Positions 1 to 8,047 are shown, numbered from the stretch's first letter. The stretch is 64,000 nucleotides of DNA from JANQIO01 sp038746745 (GCA_038746745.1 JBCDKJ010000015.1:4813-68812); one strand, 5' to 3'. Notes: generated by a model not told the origin, from the sequence alone. A program made the numbers and translations.

Positions 1-164
1 TTGGCCACGCCAGAGAACCACTGAACAGAAGAACATGCAAAGCAGCCAGTCCACGTTAGAACATGACGCTGCCTTTCAAAGGATAGCCAGGCAAGATAGA
101 ACAGCCCCGTCAGCGCAACGCTGATAAGAAATAGGGCGACAGCAAGGTAATCCAGTTGCTCCAC
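1..164 (-). CDS. N-terminus of a membrane signalling protein (partial, probable GGDEF-type sensor)
   Basis: Reading leftwards from a GTG at 164-162, an open frame of 54 codons runs off the window edge. A GGGAG ribosome site lies just upstream of the GTG. The first 25 residues form a hydrophobic helix (LAVALFLISVALTGLFYLAW), followed by a short basic stretch and a second hydrophobic segment rich in Trp and Cys. This hydrophobic-helix, SFxRQRH, second-helix pattern is common at the start of membrane-anchored diguanylate cyclases in gammaproteobacteria, but the catalytic part lies outside the window. The identification is therefore inference. The presence of a coding N-terminus is fairly safe. 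Confidence 0.5.
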   Translation of the reverse strand, partial: MEQLDYLAVALFLISVALTGLFYLAWLSFERQRHVLTWTGCFACSSVQWFSGVA

Positions 165-494
165 AGTCTGCTCTCCCTGGCATCAACCGTAACGCCAGCC
201 CTGAAGTGACAACGACACATGCCTCCACCAACTAACTGACGCGGCTATGGTGTCTTGCATAGCTACTCTGTACGGCGAGTATGAAAAGGGTTTAGCGAAT
301 TGCGCGCCATGCAGTGCGTAGGTAGCTGAGTATATGGTTTGCAGAACAGTAGGCGCTAGGATTCATTGGTTTTCGCCCAAATCGCAAAAGTAGATTTCTT
401 TATCAAAGACAGATCACTAAAGGCTTTGGCAAAACCGACTACGAGTAATAGTTACCTCTACGATCGTTGTGAAACCCCTGCTTGTTGTGCGGCT
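165..494. other. Intergenic region, 330 bp, no gene recognised
   Basis: This stretch separates the partial gene at the left edge from the permease gene. It has lower GC than its surroundings around 355-440. I see no tRNA-like fold, no convincing terminator and no recognisable riboswitch. Overlapping frames on the minus strand have no plausible protein features. Confidence 0.5.
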
Positions 495-1133
495 TCATAC
501 TCCCAAAAACAAAATCGCAGCGCCGCAGGCGCTTAGCGTTGCACCCGAGAGTGCGTGGCCGTAGCGCTGCAGGCTCGGGAAGTGTAGCTGCCGGAGACTG
601 GCAAAACTCAACGACACGGCCATCAGCATGGTGGTAACTGTGACCAAGCCGAATACCGCTACAACGGCCATCACCCCTGTAACGCTGGCGGTCGCGGCCG
701 GGTACATCAGCAAGGGAATCAGCGGCTCGCAGGGCCCGAGGATAAAGACTACAAAAATCAGCCACTGAGGATGCGCACTGGTGTGCTTGTGTACGTGGCC
801 CTTGCCCGCCTGGCGTATACCCCAGGCGAGGTAAACGAGGCCTGCGCTGAACAGTAGCCATGCCGCCAACTCGCCTCGCACGGACTCAATGGCGACCAGA
901 CCCTCCAACTCTGCCTGCAGGCCAATACCCAGCGCGCCAAGCAGCACTGACCCGATCAGATGCGCGCCGCCGCATAGCAGCGTAATAGTCAGCAAACGGC
1001 GCCATGTCCAGCCGCGCTCCGTGGCCATCGCGACAAACGGCAGGTAGTGATCAGGCCCCATCAGGGTATGAGTGAAGGCGATTCCCGTTGCACTCAGCAG
1101 CAGCGCCAGCATTTCCGGGTCGACGAATATCAT
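495..1133 (-). CDS. NicO/UreH-family membrane permease, probable nickel transporter
   Basis: A 212-residue membrane protein with about six hydrophobic helices. Near the N-terminus it carries THTLMGPDHYLPF, the HxxxxxDH-type motif in the first helix of the NicO/UreH/RcnA families, where His and Asp bind Ni or Co. A short His-containing loop (KGHVHKHTSAHP) sits in the middle. A later helix has the Pro-rich motif GPCEPLIPLLMYPA, typical of the UreH/DsbD-like fold. It is transcribed divergently from the [NiFe]-hydrogenase operon, with 205 bp between the two starts. Hydrogenase loci often carry a nickel permease (HupE), and no HupE is seen in the operon itself, so nickel import for the hydrogenase is the natural inference. 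Substrate is not proven by sequence; cobalt or another metal remains possible. Confidence 0.75.
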   Translation of the reverse strand: MIFVDPEMLALLLSATGIAFTHTLMGPDHYLPFVAMATERGWTWRRLLTITLLCGGAHLIGSVLLGALGIGLQAELEGLVAIESVRGELAAWLLFSAGLVYLAWGIRQAGKGHVHKHTSAHPQWLIFVVFILGPCEPLIPLLMYPAATASVTGVMAVVAVFGLVTVTTMLMAVSLSFASLRQLHFPSLQRYGHALSGATLSACGAAILFLGV

Positions 1134-1181
1134 GGGGCTAGAGTCTGGTGCAGGTGCAGCACAGTTGGCGAGGTTTCCTTC

Positions 1182-1195
1182 TTGACCTCAGTCAA
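1182..1195. promoter_or_regulatory. Palindrome TTGAC-N4-GTCAA, FNR/CRP-family-like operator
   Basis: The sequence TTGACctcaGTCAA is a perfect 5-4-5 inverted repeat in the 205-bp region between the divergent permease and hydrogenase genes. It has the length and spacing of sites bound by the FNR/CRP superfamily (consensus TTGAT-N4-ATCAA), with both T/A positions next to the spacer changed to C/G. It lies 144 bp upstream of the hupS start. Assignment to a particular regulator is inference. Confidence 0.45.
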
Positions 1196-1242
1196 GCCAG
1201 CGCGACATACCATGCTAAAACATCTTAAATCACGATCTATTC

Positions 1243-1252
1243 GACTTAAGTC
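1243..1252. promoter_or_regulatory. 10-bp perfect palindrome GACTTAAGTC upstream of hupS
   Basis: GACTTAAGTC reads the same on both strands and lies 87 bp before the hupS start, about 59 bp from the TTGAC-N4-GTCAA site centre to centre. It is short enough to arise by chance, but it lies in an AT-richer regulatory region. No regulator is identified. Confidence 0.25.
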
Positions 1253-1338
1253 ATATACCCCACCCCAAGCTGCTCTGTTACGTTCGGCCCCAATAACAAA
1301 GATGTTACATAACGAAGTAAACAAACGGGGCCAACATC

Positions 1339-2448
1339 ATGCCGGGACCAGAAACGTTCTACGAGGTCTTTCGTCAGCAAGGTATCAGCCGACGGTCTTT
1401 TAACAAGTTCTGCTCACTTACCGCAGCGTCACTGGGATTAGGCCCAGCCTTTGCGCCCAAGATCGCTCACGCCATGGAGACCAAGCGACGAACACCGGTG
1501 ATTTGGTTGAACGGGCTGGAGTGCACCTGTTGTTCCGAAAGCTTCATTCGTTCCGGCCACCCGCTGGCGTCCGACGTAGTGCTATCGATGCTGTCGCTGG
1601 ACTATTCCCACGTATTGATGGCCGCAGCCGGGCATCAGGCGGAATCGATTCTTGAGGAAACCCGACGCGATAACGCCGGCGAGTACATTCTGGCGGTCGA
1701 GGGCAACCCTCCCCTGAATGAAGACGGCATGTTCTGCATCATCGGCGGCAAGCCTTTTATCGAGCAGCTGCAGGAAATGGCTGAGGGCGCCAAAGCCATC
1801 GTAGCCTGGGGTTCCTGTGCCTCTAATGGCTGCGTGCAGGCCGCCCGGCCAAACCCAACGCAGGCAACGCCCATCCACGAGGTGATCAAAGACAAGCCGA
1901 TCATAAAGGTACCTGGCTGTCCGCCCATCCCCGAGGTGATGACGGGCGTGCTCACCTACATGCTCACCTTTGATCGCATACCGCCTCTGGACCGGCTTGG
2001 AAGACCAGAGATGTTTTACGGGCAACGCATTCACGACAAATGCTATCGCCGCCCCCACTTCGACGCAGGCCAGTTTGCCGAAGAATGGGATGACGAGAAC
2101 TCACGCAAGGGTTATTGCCTGTACAAGATGGGCTGCCGTGGACCCACTACCTATAACGCCTGCTCTACCGTGCGCTGGAATGGCGGCGTGTCCTTTCCAA
2201 TCCAGTCCGGCCACGGCTGCATTGGCTGTTCGGAAGAGAACTTCTGGGACAACGGCCCCTTTTATGAGCGCCTTGCAGACGTCCATACGCCCCTGGGTGT
2301 TGAGGCCAACGCCGATAAACTGGGCCTTGCTGCCAGCGGCGTCGTTGGCACCGCCATTGCCGCCCATGCAGCAGCGTCAGCACTGAAGCGCGCGCGAGCC
2401 AACCCGGCGGAGGACTACCGCAGCGAACAAGACACGGTGGAGGGCTAG
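1339..2448 (+). CDS. hupS: Uptake [NiFe]-hydrogenase small subunit, oxygen-tolerant group 1d type
   Basis: This 369-residue protein is the electron-transfer subunit of a membrane-bound H2-oxidising hydrogenase. It starts with a Tat signal: SRRSFNKF at 18-25, then a hydrophobic stretch ending near AHA at 43-45. The proximal cluster has cysteines at 62, 64, 65, 160, 165 and 194. Subtracting 45 gives exactly the E. coli Hyd-1 positions 17, 19, 20, 115, 120 and 149. Residues 64 and 165 are the two extra cysteines of the [4Fe-3S] cluster known to give oxygen tolerance. Further Cys/His clusters lie at about 230-320 (KCYRRPHFDAG, GYCLYKMGCRGP, GHGCIGCSEENFW), and a C-terminal hydrophobic helix near 330-350 would anchor it. 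The start matches the family (ETFYEVFRQQGISRRSF). It opens the operon, and hupL follows after 3 bp. Confidence 0.98.
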   Translation: MPGPETFYEVFRQQGISRRSFNKFCSLTAASLGLGPAFAPKIAHAMETKRRTPVIWLNGLECTCCSESFIRSGHPLASDVVLSMLSLDYSHVLMAAAGHQAESILEETRRDNAGEYILAVEGNPPLNEDGMFCIIGGKPFIEQLQEMAEGAKAIVAWGSCASNGCVQAARPNPTQATPIHEVIKDKPIIKVPGCPPIPEVMTGVLTYMLTFDRIPPLDRLGRPEMFYGQRIHDKCYRRPHFDAGQFAEEWDDENSRKGYCLYKMGCRGPTTYNACSTVRWNGGVSFPIQSGHGCIGCSEENFWDNGPFYERLADVHTPLGVEANADKLGLAASGVVGTAIAAHAAASALKRARANPAEDYRSEQDTVEG

Positions 2449-2451
2449 GCC

Positions 2452-4242
2452 ATGAGCGTACAAACACCGAACGGCTTTACCCTGGACAATTCCGGCAAAC
2501 GCGTTGTGGTTGACCCCATCACGCGCATCGAAGGCCATCTGCGCATCGAGGTCAATGTCGATGACGAGAATGTCATCCGCAACGCAGTCTCTACGGGCAC
2601 CATGTGGCGTGGCCTGGAAGTCATATTAAAAGGTCGCGACCCGCGCGATGCCTGGGCCTTTACCCAGCGTATCTGCGGCGTGTGCACCGGCACCCATGCA
2701 CTCACCTCTGTGCGCGCAGTGGAAGATGCGCTGAACATTGATATCCCGGAAAACGCGAACATCATTCGCAATATCATGCAGCTGGCGCTGCAAGTGCATG
2801 ATCATCTGGTGCACTTTTATCACCTGCATGCGCTGGACTGGGTAGATGTTGTCTCCGGTCTCTCCGCTGACCCCAAGGCGACCAGTGAGCTGGCGCAATC
2901 GATCTCGAACTGGCCCAAGTCATCGCCGGGGTACTTCAAAGACCTGCAGGCACGGCTGACCAAGTTTGTCGAGTCAGGGCAGCTGGGACTGTTCCGCAAC
3001 GCCTACTGGGGACACCCTGCATATAAGCTGCCCCCCGAAGCCAACCTGATGGCGACTGCGCACTACCTGGAGGCGTTGGATTTCCAGAAAGAGATCAAGA
3101 AGATTCATACCGTTTTTGGTGGCAAGAACCCGCACCCGAACTGGTTGGTCGGTGGTGTTCCCTGCCCCATCAATGTCTCGGGCCCGGGGGCTGTTGGTGC
3201 TATCAACATTGAGCGCCTCAGCCTCGTGAAATCCATCATCGACCAGTGCATTGTATTTTCCGAGCAGGTCTACGTACCCGACCTGCTGGCCATCGCTTCC
3301 TTCTACAAGAGTTGGAACTACGGGGGCGGTCTGTCAGGCCAGTCAATGCTGTCTTACGGCGACATTCCAGAACACGCTAACGATTACTCGCCGAGCAACC
3401 TGTTGCTGCCCAGCGGAGCCATCATTAACGGCGACTTGAGCAAAGTTCACGAAGTGGACCTTCGCAACCCGGATGAGATTCAGGAGTTTGTGCCACACAG
3501 CTGGTATAGCTATGCCGACGAAAGTATGGGCTTACACCCCTGGGATGGAGTCACCGAGCCCAATTTCGAATTGGGCCCCAAAGCCGCGGGCACTAAAACC
3601 CATATCGAGCAGTTGGACGAAGACGCCAAATACTCCTGGATCAAGAGCCCGCGCTGGAATGGCCACGCCATGGAGGTGGGGCCCTTATCGCGCTACGTCA
3701 TTGGCTACGCTCAGGGCAATCCGGAGTTTAAGGAACCCGTTGATAAAGTTCTTAAGGATCTCGATCTGCCGGTTGGCGCCCTGTTTTCAACCCTGGGACG
3801 CACCGCAGCGCGGGGGCTGGAGTGTGTCTGGGCCGCGCAGAAGATGCGCTACTTCTACGACAAGCTGATCGCCAATATACGCGCTGGCGATATCGCGACC
3901 GCCAACATTGAGCGCTGGGACCCTTCCACCTGGCCTAAGGACGTTAAAGGCGTTGGCTTCACGGAAGCCCCCAGAGGGGCTCTTGGTCACTGGATACACA
4001 TCAAGGATACCAAGATCGAAAACTACCAGGCAGTGGTTCCCACTACCTGGAACGCGGGACCGCGCGATAACGAGGGCAACATCGGTGCCTATGAAGCTTC
4101 GCTGATGGATACACCCATGGCGGACCCGGAGCAGCCCCTGGAAATACTGCGCACGGTGCACTCCTTCGATCCCTGCCTGGCGTGCTCAACCCACGTTATG
4201 AGTCCGGATGGAGATGAACTAGCCGATATCAAAGTTCGCTAG
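2452..4242 (+). CDS. hupL: Uptake [NiFe]-hydrogenase large subunit
   Basis: This 596-residue protein carries the Ni-Fe active site that splits H2. The N-terminal metal motif RICGVC is at 73-78, followed by TGTH. The C-terminal motif DPCLACSTH is at 573-581, giving Cys75, Cys78, Cys575 and Cys578 as metal ligands. The 15 residues after His581 are the tail that the endopeptidase HupD removes once nickel is inserted. There is no signal peptide, as expected, because it is exported by the Tat system attached to HupS. It lies between hupS and hupC in the usual S-L-C order. All catalytic motifs are intact. Confidence 0.98.
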   Translation: MSVQTPNGFTLDNSGKRVVVDPITRIEGHLRIEVNVDDENVIRNAVSTGTMWRGLEVILKGRDPRDAWAFTQRICGVCTGTHALTSVRAVEDALNIDIPENANIIRNIMQLALQVHDHLVHFYHLHALDWVDVVSGLSADPKATSELAQSISNWPKSSPGYFKDLQARLTKFVESGQLGLFRNAYWGHPAYKLPPEANLMATAHYLEALDFQKEIKKIHTVFGGKNPHPNWLVGGVPCPINVSGPGAVGAINIERLSLVKSIIDQCIVFSEQVYVPDLLAIASFYKSWNYGGGLSGQSMLSYGDIPEHANDYSPSNLLLPSGAIINGDLSKVHEVDLRNPDEIQEFVPHSWYSYADESMGLHPWDGVTEPNFELGPKAAGTKTHIEQLDEDAKYSWIKSPRWNGHAMEVGPLSRYVIGYAQGNPEFKEPVDKVLKDLDLPVGALFSTLGRTAARGLECVWAAQKMRYFYDKLIANIRAGDIATANIERWDPSTWPKDVKGVGFTEAPRGALGHWIHIKDTKIENYQAVVPTTWNAGPRDNEGNIGAYEASLMDTPMADPEQPLEILRTVHSFDPCLACSTHVMSPDGDELADIKVR

Positions 4243-4251
4243 GAGGCTGCC

Positions 4252-4992
4252 ATGGCTGAATCTACGGAGAAAAGCAGCGGCTTCATGAGTGGCGTGGTAG
4301 AGGGCGCGACAGAAGTCAAAACACCTGCCGAGAAGGTCTATGTCTACGAGGCACCGTTGCGACTGTGGCACTGGCTGAATGCGCTGTGCATTGTGGTGCT
4401 GTGTGTCACCGGCTACCTGATAGGGTCACCCCTGCCTTCAGTGCCGGGGGAGGCATCCTTTAATTATTCCTTTGGCTATGTGCGCATGATCCACTTCGGC
4501 GCGGGCCAGCTACTGGCAATCGCCTTTTTGTATCGCATCGCCTGGGCCATCATGGGTAACCACCATGCTCACCAGCTGTTCCTGCCGCCTTTCTGGAGCG
4601 CCAAATGGTGGGGAGAGGTCTGGCACGAAGTGCGCTGGTACGCGTTCATGGAGGCCACACCCAAGAAATACATCGGCCATAACCCGCTGGCGCAGCTGGC
4701 AATGTTCCTGATGTTCCTGATTCCGGTAATTACCGGTATTTGCACAGGATTTGCGTTGTACGCCGAAGGCCAGGGCATCGATTCCTGGTGGTACCTCGCC
4801 TTCGGCTGGGTTTTTACCCTGCTGGGTGACAGCTTTTGGGTTCACACGGTACACCACGTCAATATGTGGATCATCATCGTATTCGCGATGATTCATATCT
4901 ATGTCGCTGTGCGCGAGGACATCATGAGCCGTCAGAGCCTGGTGTCCACCATGATCTCAGGCTGGCGCTTCTTCAAGGACGACCGCCAATGA
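4252..4992 (+). CDS. hupC: Hydrogenase b-type cytochrome subunit
   Basis: A 246-residue di-haem cytochrome b that anchors the hydrogenase on the periplasmic side and passes electrons to quinone. Four hydrophobic helices are visible. Candidate haem-ligand histidines occur in RLWHW (His40), MIHFGAGQ, HTVHHVNMW and MIHIYVAV, as in HyaC/HupC. The N-terminus has a soluble extension of about 25 residues before the conserved VYVYEAPLRLWHW start. A ribosome site (AGGAGG) spans the gap after hupL. Its stop overlaps the start of hupD in an ATGA, suggesting translational coupling. Cytochrome b marks a respiratory uptake enzyme rather than a sensory or bidirectional one. Confidence 0.96.
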   Translation: MAESTEKSSGFMSGVVEGATEVKTPAEKVYVYEAPLRLWHWLNALCIVVLCVTGYLIGSPLPSVPGEASFNYSFGYVRMIHFGAGQLLAIAFLYRIAWAIMGNHHAHQLFLPPFWSAKWWGEVWHEVRWYAFMEATPKKYIGHNPLAQLAMFLMFLIPVITGICTGFALYAEGQGIDSWWYLAFGWVFTLLGDSFWVHTVHHVNMWIIIVFAMIHIYVAVREDIMSRQSLVSTMISGWRFFKDDRQ

Positions 4993-5606
4993 GCAAACCT
5001 GCGCTGGTACTGGGGGTCGGCAATCTGCTTTGGGCGGACGAAGGCTTTGGCGTGCGCTGCGTAGAGGCCTTTGCCCAGCGCTACCACATTCCCGATCACC
5101 TGACCGTGGCAGACGGCGGCACGCAGGGCTTATACCTTGTAGACCTGCTACGTGACCACAATCCGGTAGTGATCTTTGATGCCGTAGATTTTGGCGACGC
5201 GCCCGGCGCGATCCGCGTGGTACGCGACGACGATATTCCGTCTTTCGTCGCAGGTAAGAAAGTCAGCCTGCATCAGGCCGGACTGCAGGATGTGATCGCC
5301 TGCGCCAAGCTGCTGGGCGACTGCTGCACGGATATTCTATTGGTTGGCGTGCAGCCGGTTGAGCTGGAGGACTACGGCGGCAGCCTGCGCGAGCAGGTCA
5401 AAGCCCAGATTCCTGCAGCGCTGGACATTGCCGTTGACTATCTGGCAGAGCATGGAATTGAGCTTCAGTCCCATCATGGCAGCCGCCAGACCAGCGTCAT
5501 TACCCCGGGCCTCGAAGTTGATAACTACGAACAGGGTCGACCAGACGCTGACAGCGCTTGTCGCGTGGGCGACGAACGCGTCCTGCAAAGGTCGCGAGGG
5601 CTCTAG
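4989..5606 (+). CDS. hupD: Hydrogenase maturation endopeptidase
   Basis: A 205-residue protease that trims the C-terminal tail of HupL. The start is the ATG inside the ATGA overlapping the hupC stop; a longer reading frame exists upstream but lacks family similarity. The N-terminal motif GVGNLLWADEGFGVR is characteristic, with Glu18 matching the nickel-sensing Glu16 of E. coli HybD. The Asp-containing motif FDAVDFG and the His of SLHQAGLQD supply the other expected ligands. The C-terminal 40 residues after about 165 go beyond the usual family length (about 160-200) and look unstructured. It lies between hupC and hupF as in other hup operons. Confidence 0.95.
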   Translation: MSKPALVLGVGNLLWADEGFGVRCVEAFAQRYHIPDHLTVADGGTQGLYLVDLLRDHNPVVIFDAVDFGDAPGAIRVVRDDDIPSFVAGKKVSLHQAGLQDVIACAKLLGDCCTDILLVGVQPVELEDYGGSLREQVKAQIPAALDIAVDYLAEHGIELQSHHGSRQTSVITPGLEVDNYEQGRPDADSACRVGDERVLQRSRGL

Positions 5607-5608
5607 AC

Positions 5609-6013
5609 ATGTGCCTGGGGCTGCCACTGCAAGTGACCACGGTACTGTCAGACACCGTCTGCGTCTGCAGCGCTGACGGAGACTCCCGAAAAATAAACAC
5701 CGCACTGCTGGAGGAACCACCGCAACACGGGGACTGGGTATTAGTGCACGTCGACATTGCCATTCGCGCCCTCTCGGCAGCGGAGGCACAGCAGATTGGC
5801 AACGCCTTGCGCGCGGTGACCGCGGCGGCCAGTGGCAATGCCTATGAGCATCTGATTGCCGATCTGGTAGAGCGTGAACCAGAGCTACCTGCGCATCTGC
5901 GCTCATCCGCATCAGAGGAAGGGCACGCGAGCTCCAAACCAACAAAGCACCAGCAATCACATCAGGAACTTCACCAAGAGATACACCAAAAACGACTGCA
6001 AACAGAAAAATAA
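5609..6013 (+). CDS. hupF: HypC-family hydrogenase chaperone HupF with His/Gln-rich tail
   Basis: A 134-residue protein of the HypC/HupF family, which holds the immature large subunit during cofactor assembly. I place the start at MCLGLP because Cys2 must be close to the N-terminus in this family; a frame 17 codons longer exists but would bury it. The core (MCLGLPLQV, INTALLEEP, DWVLVHVDIAIRALS) ends near residue 75. The rest is an extension ending in a segment rich in His, Gln and Lys (about 110-134), which is unusual for HypC and might bind metal. HupF is specific to the oxygen-exposed uptake type and is known to protect HupL from oxygen. A second, ordinary hypC lies at 12605. Confidence 0.92.
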   Translation: MCLGLPLQVTTVLSDTVCVCSADGDSRKINTALLEEPPQHGDWVLVHVDIAIRALSAAEAQQIGNALRAVTAAASGNAYEHLIADLVEREPELPAHLRSSASEEGHASSKPTKHQQSHQELHQEIHQKRLQTEK

Positions 6014-6024
6014 GGAGCCAGGCT

Positions 6025-6420
6025 ATGGATGAGACCATCAGCCCCGCCGTTACCGACATGCTCAACCGAGGGATACTGAGCACGGTGACAGAGACAAATC
6101 TGGATGCCCTGCTGGACAGCAAGACGCTGGTTGTCCTGTTCTTCACTGGCGGTCCAAAGCGTGTGCGTGAGTCTCACGATATCGCTGTGGCGCTGCGTGA
6201 AGTCTTAAAGGACTACATGGGAATGGTGGACACTGCCGTGTTTGACGTAGAGCAAGAGACCCAGCACTACGCGCGCTTTCGCGTGATTACGGCACCCTGT
6301 CTGGTCTTTATCTCCGGCGGGAAAACGCTGGAAGTGATACCTGGCGTGCGCGATTGGAGTGACTATGTACAGGCGTTTCAGCGCTATCTCGGGCGCCCGC
6401 TGCGGGAGGCGAACGCATGA
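6025..6420 (+). CDS. hupG: Hydrogenase-1 chaperone HupG/HyaE, thioredoxin-like
   Basis: A 131-residue thioredoxin-fold protein of the HyaE/HupG family, which assists the Tat-exported small subunit before complex formation. The thioredoxin core is visible in TLVVLFFTGG and TAPCLVFISGGKTLEVIPGVRDW, but the redox CxxC is replaced by GGPKRV. The protein is therefore a chaperone and not a thiol oxidoreductase, as known for this family. Its stop overlaps the hupH start in an ATGA. Position between hupF and hupH matches the Rhizobium hup order. Confidence 0.9.
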   Translation: MDETISPAVTDMLNRGILSTVTETNLDALLDSKTLVVLFFTGGPKRVRESHDIAVALREVLKDYMGMVDTAVFDVEQETQHYARFRVITAPCLVFISGGKTLEVIPGVRDWSDYVQAFQRYLGRPLREANA

Positions 6421-7313
6421 ACAACGACGATCTGATCCCCGTGCTGAACGTCGGCAGCGATATTGCGGCCCGCAGCAATCCGATGGTGTGGGAGGGTGAA
6501 GAAGCCGCACAGGGTGTCTTCCTGTCACCAGACCCCACAGAGGATGCACTTGCCCTGCTCGGCACGCCGCCCATGCAGCTGCGGCCTGAGCCCAGGCTGC
6601 CTGAGGACTTTGTTCCCAGCGCAAGGCTGCGCGGCTGGTTGGAGGAGCTTGAACAAAACCTGGCCGCTGTCGCCAAAAGTCCTCATGACATCAGATCGCT
6701 CCCGGTTACCGGTCTGGATGAGCTATCTCGTCAGGCCATTACCGAGATACTTGGACGTGGCGAAGTCGAGGGCAGCGTCTCTCTTGATGGCGTGATCTAC
6801 ACCGTTGTGGAATCCGTGCTCGCCGGCGTCTGGCGCGTGAAAGGCAGTGACGGGCGCGACTATGTGGAAGTCGCACACGCACCCTCAGTGATTCTGCAAG
6901 CGGCCAACAACCTTGAGATCGCCGACTTCTCGATACCTGCACCCAGCGGCGACATCATGAACGCCCCGGCGGTACTGGCGGAAATCCACGAGCGCGCCCG
7001 AGCCTGGAATGGAGAGGAAAACCACGTCTTGAACTTCACGCTCTTGCCTATGAGCGAGCAGGACCATGACGTTCTAACCGGCATACTCGGACGCGCCGAA
7101 CTGGAGATGACCTCCGGCGGCTTTGGCGACTGTCAGATCATGGCGACCCGCTATCGCCACGTGTGGGCCGTGCAATATGTTAACGCCATGGGCCACACCA
7201 TTCTGGACACCATTGAGATTGGTGAGCTGCCCGCGGCGGCCTGCGCATCGTGGCAGGATTTTGAGGACTCCACCGAGCGGCTGGCAGAGCTGCTGGAGGC
7301 TTACCTGCAGTGA
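6417..7313 (+). CDS. hupH: Hydrogenase expression/assembly protein HupH/HyaF
   Basis: A 298-residue HupH/HyaF family protein involved in small-subunit maturation. Family landmarks include NPMVWEGEE near the N-terminus, the central block EVSxSLDGVIY-like (EVEGSVSLDGVIYTVVESVL) and the C-terminal block LGRAELEMTSGGFGDCQ. Two partly related segments at about 100-170 and 220-290 agree with the duplicated HupH domain architecture. It overlaps hupG by 4 bp and hupIJ by 4 bp. HupH is needed for the oxygen-tolerant type of small subunit, in line with the six cysteines of HupS. Confidence 0.93.
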   Translation: MNNDDLIPVLNVGSDIAARSNPMVWEGEEAAQGVFLSPDPTEDALALLGTPPMQLRPEPRLPEDFVPSARLRGWLEELEQNLAAVAKSPHDIRSLPVTGLDELSRQAITEILGRGEVEGSVSLDGVIYTVVESVLAGVWRVKGSDGRDYVEVAHAPSVILQAANNLEIADFSIPAPSGDIMNAPAVLAEIHERARAWNGEENHVLNFTLLPMSEQDHDVLTGILGRAELEMTSGGFGDCQIMATRYRHVWAVQYVNAMGHTILDTIEIGELPAAACASWQDFEDSTERLAELLEAYLQ

Positions 7314-8047
7314 ACATGTTCGAAGGTTCCTTCCTGGGAGACGGCAGCCGCATTCAGGACGACACAGTCATGGAGTGTGGTGTGTGCTGGTGGGTTTACG
7401 ATCCTGCTGAGGGTGACGATGTCTGGCATATCGCCCCAGGCACGCCCTTTGCCAGACTGCCAGACCACTGGCGCTGCCCCCACTGTGACGCCCTGCCCGG
7501 CCAGTTTATGACGTTAAAAGTTGGCAGAGCTGAGGGCGAGCGCCCACAACGAACTGCTGGACAGCAGACCGTGGCAGAGAAATCAGCCCTGCTTCTGGCC
7601 GCCTACGAAAATGCCGGCAGCGCGATGCGCCCGCTGCCGGTCTATAACAGTGCACTATTGGTAGAGGTCGCCGCCATCCGGCGCTACGAGGAGGGCCTGG
7701 TTGCCACCGTAGTTACGCCCTGGTGCATGAACCTGGTACTGCTGACCGATGAGGTCAAAGCTGGACGGGAAGGTAGCTATCGCCCTGTGACGTTCCCCTC
7801 CGGCCAGTATGAGTTTGTGGCAGGTTTTCTGGAAAACCTGGGCAAGATCGAAACCTGTTCCCTGTTTTCACCCATGGAAATGTTCGCAGATCACGCCACC
7901 GCAGTTGAGGTCGCTCGCGAGTCGCTGAAAGTACTGTTCCAGCCATTTAAGCCTGAACAAAAAGAGCCGAAGCCCCTGAGCCGTCGGGATTTTCTGCGTC
8001 CGGGTTCCCGGGGCGCGGGCACTCAGGTTGGTGTTGGCGAGGCATAG
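7310..8047 (+). CDS. hupIJ: Fused rubredoxin HupI and HybE-type chaperone HupJ
   Basis: A 245-residue fusion. Residues about 20-65 are a rubredoxin: Cys23-x2-Cys26 (ECGVCWWVYDP) and Cys56-x2-Cys59 (WRCPHCDALP) bind one iron. Residues about 85-215 are a HybE/HupJ domain (SALLLAAYENAGSAMRPLPVYN, VVTPWCMNLVLL, FPSGQYEFVAGF, CSLFSPM). In many hup operons HupI and HupJ are separate genes. The C-terminus carries LSRRDFLRPGSRG, a twin-arginine-like string at the wrong end of a protein for export. The start is GTG at 7310 overlapping the hupH stop, or ATG at 7316. Likely role: rubredoxin-linked protection and assembly of the small-subunit clusters in air. Confidence 0.92.
   Translation: MNMFEGSFLGDGSRIQDDTVMECGVCWWVYDPAEGDDVWHIAPGTPFARLPDHWRCPHCDALPGQFMTLKVGRAEGERPQRTAGQQTVAEKSALLLAAYENAGSAMRPLPVYNSALLVEVAAIRRYEEGLVATVVTPWCMNLVLLTDEVKAGREGSYRPVTFPSGQYEFVAGFLENLGKIETCSLFSPMEMFADHATAVEVARESLKVLFQPFKPEQKEPKPLSRRDFLRPGSRGAGTQVGVGEA

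Noticed and set aside
439..861. Open frame of 140 codons on the minus strand overlapping the permease gene
   Set aside because: It lies inside the permease gene in another frame, has no recognisable motif and has an Arg/Pro-rich composition typical of a shadow in GC-rich DNA.
1130..1200. Possible sigma-54 -24/-12 promoter near TTGGCG...TTCTTG
   Set aside because: The GG-N10-GC spacing of the consensus is not met, so I do not call it.
1219..1306. Inverted 8-bp pair AACATCTT / AAGATGTT, 80 bp apart
   Set aside because: Too short and too far apart to distinguish from chance in AT-rich DNA.
5337..6146. 269-codon open frame opposite hupD-hupF
   Set aside because: It runs antisense to two well-supported genes and its translation is Arg/Ser-rich with no family features.
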